The position numbers and the translations under genes were made by a program. Positions 9,430-16,908 of a stretch of 18,719 nucleotides of DNA are shown piece after piece. The stretch lies in NCBI GenBank assembly GCA_001970855.1, contig LSSN01001378.1:1-18719 (forward strand). The letters run 5' to 3'. This stretch comes from Smittium culicis (lineage: Eukaryota; Kickxellomycota; Harpellomycetes; Harpellales; Legeriomycetaceae). A model generated the notes under the pieces. It did no database searches, had not been told where the DNA came from, and was given only the letters and a program-made list of their open reading frames with translations. How positions within the stretch are numbered: position 1 is the stretch's first letter; the number at the start of each line of letters is the position of its first letter.

Positions 9430-10345
9430 TTTCAGCCTTATTTTCTGCATCGATCTACCTCGAGTCAGGATATAGAGTGCTAATGAATTTGGTTATGAAT
9501 CCCCTCGATATTATGATTCGAACATGCAGCTGTAAGCAGATTGAATACACTTCTTTGAAAATGGTGAGTCTGTCCACTACAGGATGGTTGTTATGCGGCT
9601 ATTTTTAGGACCTCTTTCCCGAACATGACCCCTTCCACGAAAATTTTGTTGGCGGCTTGAGGTCTTGATACTGGCTTTGGAGGTGGTTTAAGCTGAATTT
9701 TTCAGCGCAGTAAACTGTTGTAGCTACTCAAATCCTTTATAATCCAGCTCTACTGGCGCTTGAGAAGGAGCAGGGCTCCCAATTTTTGCTACTATCTTCT
9801 TAAATACGAGAGCGTTCAACGCCTCTTAATTGATCTTCGATTTGATTACAAACTCTATGATCTGATTGGGCTTTCCAGGAAGACTCATTAATTTATGAAG
9901 ATTATCCAACCTCGATTGAGCTACAGTTGCAACAAAATCAGAAAAAAGAGCTCTCATTGTGCTCAAAAACACGATTTCTGGATCTTTGGAAGTATCGAAC
10001 AGGGTTTATCCAGGATTCTTGATGAAAATAGTAATATATCGGTCTATTTTCTTGAGCAAGGGATATCAAGATTCAAAAAAAGAAAAAATCGGGCTTCTCC
10101 ACCGTTTTTGATGCAAATTTGTTCAATAACGGTGGATATTAGTTTATTAAACTAGTCTTGGAATAAGATATAATCAAAATATTACGTTTTTCTTCAGTAA
10201 AAGGCGAATGATTCAATCTTCATCAATTGATAAGAGTGTCTCTACGATCGCTGTATTCACAGTTAAATCTGCCACTGAAATCCTTCTTGTGGTGTACAGG
10301 TCGCTTGACTCCTGATTGAAATCCTTCTCTCGTAAGATTTGCTGT
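9430..10345 (-). pseudogene. gag-like ORF and RT N-terminus of the DIRS-like relic
   Basis: Minus-strand fragments, in order: EGFQSGVKRPVHHKKDFSGR (about 10330), YPPLLNKFASKTVEKPDFF (near 10130-10070), and the best-kept piece from 9957, RALFSDFVATVAQSRLDNL then MSLPGKPNQIIEF, ending in TAA. After that come a Pro-rich run and a basic RQQNFRGRGHVRERGPKN (about 9660-9610), probably nucleic-acid binding. The next fragment, VVDRLTIFKEVYSI then IIISRGFITKF (about 9585-9490), matches the block that opens DIRS RTs (VGGRL..F...W..I...GF.I.F). Frame changes separate most fragments. A 12-bp direct repeat TGAAATCCTTCT (10276-10287, 10317-10328) lies in the gag N-terminal part. The exact start cannot be placed. 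Confidence 0.68.
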
Positions 10346-10643
10346 ACAATTTAAGTCAATATATTAACTTTATATTGACTTATGGGAGCTAAAGCTTCAT
10401 ATTGTTATTAAATGGCTTAATTTTTTGAAGTAAGAAAAAATTTTAAATGTTCTTATTGTATAATTTTTTTTTTTTTTTTGAAAATAATTATGCTTGTAGA
10501 GTATCATTGCGAAAGAAAAGATAGTAAGGATGTCACTTCAGCGTAATTTACAGTTTATATCATAATTTTCGCCCTCATTTACTTTAATTTTATTGGATTT
10601 ATATTTCGCTTTAGTTTTATCCAATAATATGATAAAAATTAGC

Positions 10644-10757
10644 ATTTCTCCTCTCTGGTGTATAACGAGAAAAAAAAGGCATTCTTAATCTGACCATTTC
10701 TGGGCTGTAGTATATTTGAGATTATTTCGAGGAGCGAAGCTTTTATATACAATTTTT
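10644..10757. repeat. Right inverted terminal repeat of the DIRS-like relic
   Basis: The plus strand carries CATTTCTCCTCTCT (from about 10646), GTATAA, a 17-nt gap, TCTTAA (10683-10688), ATATTTGAGATTATTTCG and finally ATACAATTTTT (10747-10757). These match, with substitutions and small indels, the reverse complement of 6046-6172. The repeat lies about 300 bp upstream of the first gag-like residues, leaving room for a leader. Confidence 0.65.
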
Positions 10758-11571
10758 TCCTACTCATGAAATTTTCATTTATCTAGAATTTTTTTAAAAC
10801 ATATTATCGAATGGTTTATCCGATACAACCAATACCTTTACTTAATATAAATAAGTAAATTTAAATTCAAAGAAAAAAACTCCTGTTATCCTAAGAGTAT
10901 CCCAATTATTACAATACAAAGAAAGTCAATCATATTAAACAGCAAATTTTTCATGCTAAGGAGCATAAAAATACTGGCGTGCCGTAACCCAACTTGCTAC
11001 TTAGGAGATTATTTTATATTTCTAACAGTTTTTAAATTTGAAATTTTAAGCGCTATTCTTGAAAGGCTAAGTAAATAAACCAAAATTAGTTATGTATTGG
11101 GTTGCTTAAAATTATTGAAATTTTAAACTCAAAGATTTTTCGTAATTTCAGAGAGATTTGTAGAAAAATGACGAAATTGAAGGTAGGTAATAACACTTAG
11201 AAAAAGAAGGAAATTATACCCCTACTTCATATTGATTCTTCAATAATAACTGGAATTCTTATCTCTAGTTTAAGATATTCAAAGTGAATGGTTCATTATA
11301 TAGTGTGAGAGTTACAGCGAATTAAATCGGATAAAAATATAAAATCCAATAAACAAAAAGAATCTTTAATTTAGCAAATACATAGTTCAAATTTAACAAA
11401 AAAGTAGAAAAATTAGAATGCCTTTTCAATTCAGCCAGTAATATTTAAAATCAATGAATAAACAGATTAATAAAATAAAGCTGCAACAAAGCGTTCACTT
11501 CTTTCGTAATCTCCAATTTATATTCTTTTTGTACATATGATATTATGTATGAAGTGGAAAAGTTTTTATTT
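10758..11571. other. AT-rich spacer between the two retroelements
   Basis: No open frame, RNA gene or clear repeat is seen. It separates the right end of the DIRS-like relic from the 3' LTR of the Ty3 element. The five bases next to the LTR are TATTT and do not match the far flank of the element. Confidence 0.6.
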
Positions 11572-11736
11572 TGTTAGATTTATTAATGAGGCTATTTATT
11601 TATTTATTTATTAGAATAAGGAGGATTCATAATTATAGTATAGTAAATATGTTAATATGATAATACATGTAGATTATCATATGAGTGTTTATTGGCTAGA
11701 TATCTTAATTAGGGATTAACTAATTAATCCCTAACA
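11572..11736 (-). repeat. 3' LTR (165 bp)
   Basis: Bounded by TGTTAG and CTAACA, a perfect 6-bp inverted terminal pair of the TG...CA type. The plus-left 99 bp (11575-11673) match the other LTR at about 98% apart from three short indels. The U3 part (11674-11736) is unrelated to the other LTR and contains two perfect hairpins: ATATGATAAT/ATTATCATAT (11655-11682) and TTAGGGATTAA-CTAA-TTAATCCCTAA (11709-11734). The pol stop codon (TAA at 11724-11726) lies inside it. Confidence 0.85.
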
Positions 11737-12259
11737 TTATCCTCTCTCCCCATGTGGGCTATTTCTTCTCTAATTATATTTGGCTTTAATCTCTTTATGT
11801 GAGCGGTAGCTTGGACTATTCTACCATTTCTCTCTCCTTGAATTAGATAGCTTACCTTTCGCAATTTTTTTATAACTGTGCATGGCCCTATGTATGTCGA
11901 ACTCAATCTGATGCTCAAATTGCTGCGATCTTTAAACATTCTTTTTAGAAACACCTTTTATGCGATCTCATAAGTATATAATTTGTGTTTACTATTATAC
12001 CTAACTTCCATTTCTTTCCTTTTCGCTTCCATATTATTTTGAGAAACTCTATTTATAAAGGCGATTCTTTCTTTAAATTGTTGTTCATAATCGTTAACAG
12101 ATAAAATCGAGGTCTCTTCAGTATTTATAGGGTCACACAGAAGTCTTGGCTCTCTTCCATATAGTGCCATGAATGGCGATATCCCCATCGAACTTTGTAT
12201 TGAAGATCTATGCGAAAAAGTAAGTAAATGTATATCTTTATCCCAGTTTGTATGAGACT
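11724..12259 (-). pseudogene. Integrase C-terminal part of pol, one in-frame stop
   Basis: Begins next to the insert with SHTNWDKDIHLLTFSHRSSI, then SSMGISPFMALYGREPRLL, the conserved gypsy block after the integrase core. It continues in the same frame past a single TAA (11958-11960, context YEIA-stop-KVFLKRM) to the GPY/F-like motif YIGPCTVIKKL..VSYLIQ and ends HIKRLKPNIIREEIAHMG. The last codons run through the polypurine tract into the 3' LTR, stopping at 11724. The stop sits where gypsy elements usually have Asp, Glu or Gln (G-D/E/Q-K-V-x-L), so one base change explains it. Confidence 0.88.
11741..11751 (-). other. Polypurine tract
   Basis: Minus strand GGGGAGAGAGG, four bases before the 3' LTR start (TGTTAG), the expected place for the plus-strand primer of reverse transcription. 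It is also coding, specifying part of the last pol residues (M-G-R-E-D). Confidence 0.8.
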
Positions 12260-13630
12260 TGTCTTTAAGTCTAGGCTATAACCTAGCCTATGACTTCGTT
12301 GTTTTTTGGGTAAGTGGGAAAATGACCCACTTATTCAAAGGGTTCTGGGTTGTGAGGCTAAAACCCTCTGCCCAGTAATAACTTTCTAATGACCATAAAA
12401 AAATTAATGTAAAACTGAGGTCAATAGTTGGTCTTAAAGCTATACAGGCGAAAACGCCATAATATGCTAGAGATATCTTGGTATAAGGAATTAATCCCCT
12501 TGGCCAATAAAATGCTAAACACAGGACGGAGACTAGAACATTACCTGTCTTCCCTCAGCATATGCCTCGGTGTAATACTCCAAGCGCAATACTGGGTTGA
12601 CAATGGGACGAGACTAGGGCTCTACTGAGTCTATTCGAGGGGTGCAAGGGAGGCTGACTGGTGTGTAGCTTCTGGATATGCTGTTCCTGCTCGCTTCGGT
12701 AGTTGGTTTCGCAGAAAGGTCCCTTGAATGTCACGTAGACGAAAGTACCCTGAAACATAGTGAAACTGACCATTAGTTAGGCCATGGGGTGGGTGAAATG
12801 GTAAAATTTAATTGCGTCAGGATGTTGAAGATCCGCAATTTCCATCTTGTTTCCTTATCTGTACATAGTATTCTTTGCGGAGACACAATAAATGCTTTGT
12901 TCATGCCTCCACTTTTTAGCGAGCATAAACTTAAATTTAAAGTATTAACCAAAGAAACTATGTTTGAAATGATAGGCGGTAGACAGGTGGGGAATATTAC
13001 CCCACATTAACCATCAAGCCCTATCCTTTATGCGGCCTATAGTTGGGCCCATAAATAGCTATTAATTTATTAAAGTAAGACCTAGGTTTCAGCCTAGGCA
13101 AGGTTCCATTAATGCTAAAGAGTACAAGTACAAAAAACAAGCCTTGTAAAGGTAATAGATAATAATTTTAATCATATATATATATTCAAGAGTGGGTATC
13201 TTGGTGATTCCCTCTCGCCCTTTTATTCTTTTAGTAAAATATTTAAATAAAATCTTATCTTTTAAAGATATTTTTATTTACAAAGTCAAATAGTTTTAAA
13301 TTTATTATTATTACCCTGAAATTATACTCAACTCTGGAGAAACGCTCTAAAATTTTACACTATCAATTACGAGTTTCCCACGGACTATAACTTCGAATAA
13401 TACGTACTAGAATTTCGTTCGCACTAGCAATATTTTATTAATAACCAACTTAACCGCAGATTGCCCGATGATTAACTCTCCCTGCTCGTCAACTGAAGTC
13501 ACCCCTCCAATTCATGGGGCAGATTTCTCTGAAGACGAGTCCAACTCAATTCGGAATCCACAATCTTCTGCCGTGTTACCAGCCCCCGACAGCAGTTACA
13601 TTGAGGACATCCAGTAAGGACTCTTAGACA
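12260..13630. mobile_element. 1,371-bp insert in the integrase gene, possible solo LTR or non-autonomous element
   Basis: It interrupts the integrase between NESNEKDG and ESHTNWDK. Taking TGTCT at 12260 and AGACA ending at 13630 as limits, the termini form a 5-bp perfect inverted pair (9 of 12 matching when extended), the length is a multiple of three and the flanking codons join in frame. Composition is less AT-rich than the surroundings at 12260-13100 and 13440-13620. It holds a TATA-like run (13170-13186), several strong hairpins and a 16-bp inverted pair (about 12274-12289 with 13082-13097, 14 of 16). No flanking duplication is seen (AGACT left, CTCCA right). TGT...ACA ends and a TATA box fit a long solo LTR on the plus strand, but family is unproven. 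Confidence 0.6.
13468..13617 (+). CDS. Small 49-codon ORF in the insert, unknown
   Basis: Starts at ATG 13468 and ends at TAA 13615-13617, 13 bp before the insert's right limit. The frame is open upstream to a TAG near 13412. The product begins MINSPCSSTEVTPPIHG, is acidic and Ser/Pro-rich and ends SSYIEDIQ. Base composition is distinctly more balanced than around it, which suggests a real coding past. It lies about 280 bp downstream of a TATA-like run, so it might be the start of a gag-like frame or a truncated host exon. I do not recognise it. Confidence 0.3.
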   Translation: MINSPCSSTEVTPPIHGADFSEDESNSIRNPQSSAVLPAPDSSYIEDIQ

Positions 13631-14234
13631 CTCCATCCTTCTCGTTAGACTCGTTAACAAAAGCTCTTAACATAGCTTTTAATGTCCTGTTGAATCTCTC
13701 GGTCAGCCCATTTGTCTTAGGGTGGTATGGAGATGCGTATATTTTTTTGATATTTAATTTTTTACATATAGAAGTAAGTGCATTTCCTGTAATTAACGTA
13801 CCATTATCTGAAAGAATTTTCTCTGGACATCCGTGAACTGAAATTATTTTTTCCAGTAGCATTTTCGAATTATTTTCCGATGTCAAGTCCTGTACAGCGA
13901 TGACTTCAACCCATCTTGTCAGTAAGTCGGTGAATACTAATATATAATTATTTTTATTAACTGTTTCAGGACAAGGTCTGAAATGGTCCATATACACGAT
14001 TTCGAAAGGACTTTTTGTTACTAATGGCTGTAGTTCGCCTCCTTTTTCCACTGTTCTATGTTTGGTAATTTGACAGGTATGACAGCTTCTGATATACCAA
14101 TGTATATTCCTTGTCATCTGTTTCCAAAAATATCGTTTTCTAATTTTGTTGTACGATTTACGGTGGCCCAAATGGCCCATCCATTTGATGTTGTGATAAT
14201 TATGCAGAACAGCTCTAATTAAAATATTTGGCAA
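13631..14234 (-). pseudogene. Integrase zinc-binding domain and catalytic core (pol)
   Basis: The frame opens with a TTG-region junction at 14234. The HHCC domain is intact in residues 14-54 (H14, H21, C51, C54; YHNIKWMGHLG then SCHTCQ). The core has the catalytic triad D83 (YMDHF), D143 (LSDNGT) and E179 (NGLTERFNR) with exactly 35 residues between the last two, the DD35E arrangement. It inserts element cDNA into chromosomes. Just after FVNESNEKDG the reading runs into the foreign insert and stops within it. A +1 frame change relative to the upstream piece lies near 14230. Confidence 0.92.
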
Positions 14235-15129
14235 ACATATCTGGCCATTCCCTTGTGAATCCTGGTGGTATAAAATATTTTTTTCTGATATAATATTTTT
14301 TTATTTTTTCAGTCTCAAGCTTTGTTTTTATAGATTTATTTAAAAATTTTATTATTTCTTTCAATAAATCATCCTCACCTTGCATTTTATTTATTTCGTC
14401 TTCACTTGACATTTGAATTGCCAATTTTGTACAATCATCATCCAAAGTATTTTCATTATCTGTATTTATATTGCAGTTTGGCTCAGTTTCTACACCAGCT
14501 GCCATCACTGGCGGTTCAATATTTTTTTCGGTTTTTATATTTTTTTGTGTTTCATTTATTATTATAATATTTTTTGTGTGATTTTCTAGTAGGTCATTTT
14601 TTGACTTTTTTTGACTTTTTTTTGACTTTTTTTTTCAAAAATATTTAAATTTTCAAAAAAAATAGTTTTTCGACAGGCTTTTCGTCAATTTTTTTGGATT
14701 TTTTTTTGGTTTTCTCGACGTTTAAAGTGATTTCCTGCGTATCGCTCAAAAAAATTCGCGTTTGTAGCTGCAAATTCTGCAGTGTCTTTATCTTCAAGAT
14801 ATCATTTTTATTATTTATAAATGTTAAGTTTTCACAGGTCGCTGCTTCGTGGCTTACCTGCTTCAACTTTTCATTTTTCAGTAATGCTAATGATTTTATT
14901 TCTGAATTTGATGAGACGCATATTTCGTCAAAATCCCTTGATAAGGCGTCTGCAACACTATTTTCTAGCCCTTTTATATGTTTCACGGTGTATTAATATG
15001 CTTGCAAAGTGTATTCCATCTTGCTATTATTCCACGCGGGTCTTCGTTTGATAACGATGATACTAATGCTTGATGATCAGTGTGGAGCTCTGTAATGCTC
15101 CTGTGAACAAAATGGTGAAATTTTGTAAA
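14215..15129 (-). pseudogene. RNase H C-terminus and RH-IN linker of pol, several breaks
   Basis: After a TGA at 15130-15132 (context AVVY-stop-FTKFHHFV, where Trp or Ala is usual) RNase H continues with ITELHTDHQALV, containing its later catalytic Asp, then NEDPRGIIARWNT. A frame change and a TAA (LQAY-stop-YTVKHIKG) follow. The domain closes with KHIKGLENSVADALSRDF, the standard gypsy RNase H end (14986-14930). The linker down to 14215 is Lys/Asn-rich and low complexity. A T-run array at 14594-14635 marks another frame change before a piece ending IPPGFTREWPDMF, which leads into the integrase zinc domain. Confidence 0.8.
14594..14635. repeat. T6-9-GAC repeat inside pol
   Basis: Plus strand shows three units of GAC each preceded and followed by runs of 6-9 T. 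On the coding strand this is a GTC-A(n) slippage array encoding Lys/Ser/Gln. Frame 1 upstream and frame 0 downstream meet here, so run-length change is the likely cause of the frame break. Confidence 0.7.
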
Positions 15130-15941
15130 TCAGTATACTACAGCTAGAGCTTCTTTATCAGTAGTACTATAATTAATCTCAGCGGCTATTAATTTTCTAG
15201 AGACATATGCCACTGGTCTTATAGTATCGTCAGCCTGATTTTGAAATAACTCTGCTGCTATACCTATCTTTGAAGCATCTGTGTGCATTATATACGGTTT
15301 GGATATGTCGGGGTGTACTAGAACTGGAGCAGTAATCATAGCATTTTTTAGCTTTTTGGAGCTTTCTTCTTGCGGCTCACTCCAGGTAAAACCATTTTCC
15401 TTTTTTAGGAGTTCATATAGTGGGGCCGCTGTTTCTGTAAAATTTTCTATTAAAGATATGCAAAAGGAAATCATTCCTATAAATCTTCTTAAGGTAGTTT
15501 CTGAGTTTGGCCTAGGAAAAATTTTCACAGATTCTATTTTTTCTTGCGAAATTTTTTTTCCCTTTTCCGATATCGAATATCCTAAAATTTGAATTTCAGG
15601 TACTCCAAAGACACACTTATTTTTATTTAATTTAAACCCTTTTTGTTCAAGAAGTGTTAATCCAGCTCTAAGATGTTTATAGTGTTCCTCCTTTATTTTT
15701 GAATAGATTAAAATATCATCTGCAAAAGCAGCACAGTAATTAGACTCAATTGTCTCCCTCAATGTTTCGTCTATAGTCCTTTGGAAAGTTGCTGGAGGGA
15801 GTTTGACATTCCTTGAGGCATAAATAAAAATTCGTGGTTTCCATTAGGTGTAGTAAAGGCTGATGTTTCAATCGAGTCTTCATGGATTGTTATTTGATAG
15901 AACGCCTTTAATATGTCGATTTTGGAATAAATTTTACACCA
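15130..15941 (-). pseudogene. Reverse transcriptase palm/thumb and RNase H N-terminus (pol)
   Basis: From 15941 the reading is KIYSKIDILKAFYQITI, NHEFLFMPQGMSN (RT motifs 3-4, out of the main pol frame), then near 15800 it returns to the main frame with PPATFQRTIDETL. The catalytic box is FADD (15715-15726; Y/FxDD). Thumb and connection follow (KGFKLNKNKCVFG, IQILGYSISEKGK, LRRFIGMISF). RNase H begins with YIMHTDASKIG and has AEINYSTTDKEALAVVY with its Glu. It copies element RNA into DNA. The +1 shift at the T-run near 15941 and the opposite shift near 15800-15810 cancel, so only about 45 residues are out of frame. A TGA closes this piece at 15130. Confidence 0.88.
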
Positions 15942-16908
15942 AAAATAATTGATTTAATATTATGTCTATCTTTGGTAATGGGTATTCATCTCTTATCGTG
16001 TTTTTATTCAGTGGTCTAAAGTTTATAACAACACGTGGAGTACCATCAGATTTCGGTACTATTAACGGTTTTGCTGAGTAGGGGCTTATGGATGGCCGAG
16101 CATAACCAGAATTGTTCAACTCCTTGACGTGCTCAGTTAAAAATCTAGTTTCTTCCGGAGAGTATCTGCGCATTTTCACTTTTACTGGCTTTTGTGTCAA
16201 TAGTCGCAGTCTATGCGGAAATTTTGTTTTGATTATACTTGGGTTTGGATCAAATAAATTGGCTACTTCGGTTAGTATGTCGGGAATTTCAGAGTCTTCT
16301 TGAAAGGACGAATCTACGGATCCTGCAGATAATACTAATGGGGCCCAATATTTTACTCCCTGTTCGTTAGAATTCATTCTAAAGACATCTGTATACCCAT
16401 TGTTTTTAAATGTTATTGTCATCTTTGACGGGTTGTACTTTACTTTTGCAATTATTATATAATTTGCTCCTAAAATTATATCGTATGGTTGATCATCTAA
16501 AACTCGGATTGTATTTTCAAATTTAGCTTTACCAGTCGAAATTATTGCAATTGCCACTATACCTGTTGACTGGCTTTTCGAATTATTTCCCATTGTAAAT
16601 TTTATTGAGTTGTATTTGAAACTATCTAATTTTAATTTTTCAAAACATTTTCTCGATACTGTAGTTATAGATGAACCTGAATCTAAAAGCGCATTTACTT
16701 TTACACCATTCAGCTTAGCTTCGATTCCAAAGTTTATATCCTCTTTTAGGTGCGTATTCAATGTGTTTAATGGCACTGAGAAGTTCAAATTTTTATAATT
16801 GTGTGGTCTTTTTTCACACATATCTAAATTTTTATTAGAAGGCTTGGATTTGAGTGTTAAGGACACAGTATTACCAAAATCTACTGTGTCTGATCTTTTC
16901 CCGAACAA
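15934..16908 (-). pseudogene. Pol N-terminus: aspartic protease and RT fingers
   Basis: This frame opens directly after TAA-TAA-TAA near 16910 and is -1 to gag, so it needs ribosomal frameshifting rather than its own start. Protease: ALLDSGSSITTV holds the active-site DSG (residues 76-78) and IILGANYI (144-151) the flap-region ILG motif. RT begins at about residue 245 with KMRRYSPEETRFL, LNNSGYARPSISPYSAKPLI, PKSDGTPRVVINFRPLN and YPLPKIDIILNQL, the standard gypsy fingers. It ends in a TAA at 15934 caused by a one-base change in a run of five T; the sequence resumes in the +1 frame. Confidence 0.9.

Larger units (their letters stand above)
6046..10757 (-). mobile_element. Decayed DIRS-like tyrosine-recombinase retrotransposon
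   Basis: A 4.7-kb relic without a long open frame, recognised by reading all three minus-strand frames and following motifs across breaks. The order is that of DIRS/PAT-type elements: gag (10.35-9.6 kb), RT N-terminus (about 9.58 kb), RT fingers and palm (8.8-8.2 kb), RNase H with the family's LDIFAS block (8.0-7.47 kb), a Dam-methyltransferase-like segment (about 7.4-7.2 kb) and a tyrosine recombinase ending in YYRLSKNFTNSL (7.17-6.17 kb). Degenerate inverted repeats of about 110-125 bp close both ends, as expected for DIRS rather than LTR elements. Length fits the family's 4-6 kb. Dozens of stops and frameshifts show it is long dead. DIRS versus Ngaro or PAT subtype cannot be decided here; the inverted ends favour DIRS. 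Confidence 0.8.

Noticed and set aside
9515..9530. GTTCGAATC on the minus strand, like a tRNA B box
   Set aside because: The flanks do not form a T-stem or acceptor stem, and the position falls within the RT N-terminal block of the relic.
9895..10155. 86-residue plus-strand open frame
   Set aside because: It overlaps the minus-strand gag relic, has low-complexity Lys/Ser content and no recognisable domain.
12987..13005. Hairpin GTGGGG-AATATTA-CCCCAC, resembling a rolling-circle origin nonanucleotide (NANTATTAC)
   Set aside because: The would-be nonanucleotide shares its first and last bases with the stem, no Rep-like motif is found in the surrounding frames, and other hairpins of similar size occur in the same insert. 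Most likely coincidence.
12428..13010. Three short open frames inside the insert
   Set aside because: No recognised motif, poor starts and mutual overlap on both strands; not supported as genes.
14694..16798. Plus-strand open frames opposite pol
   Set aside because: Antisense shadows of the AT-rich, Lys/Asn-rich pol coding strand, with Phe/Ser-rich translations and no domain.
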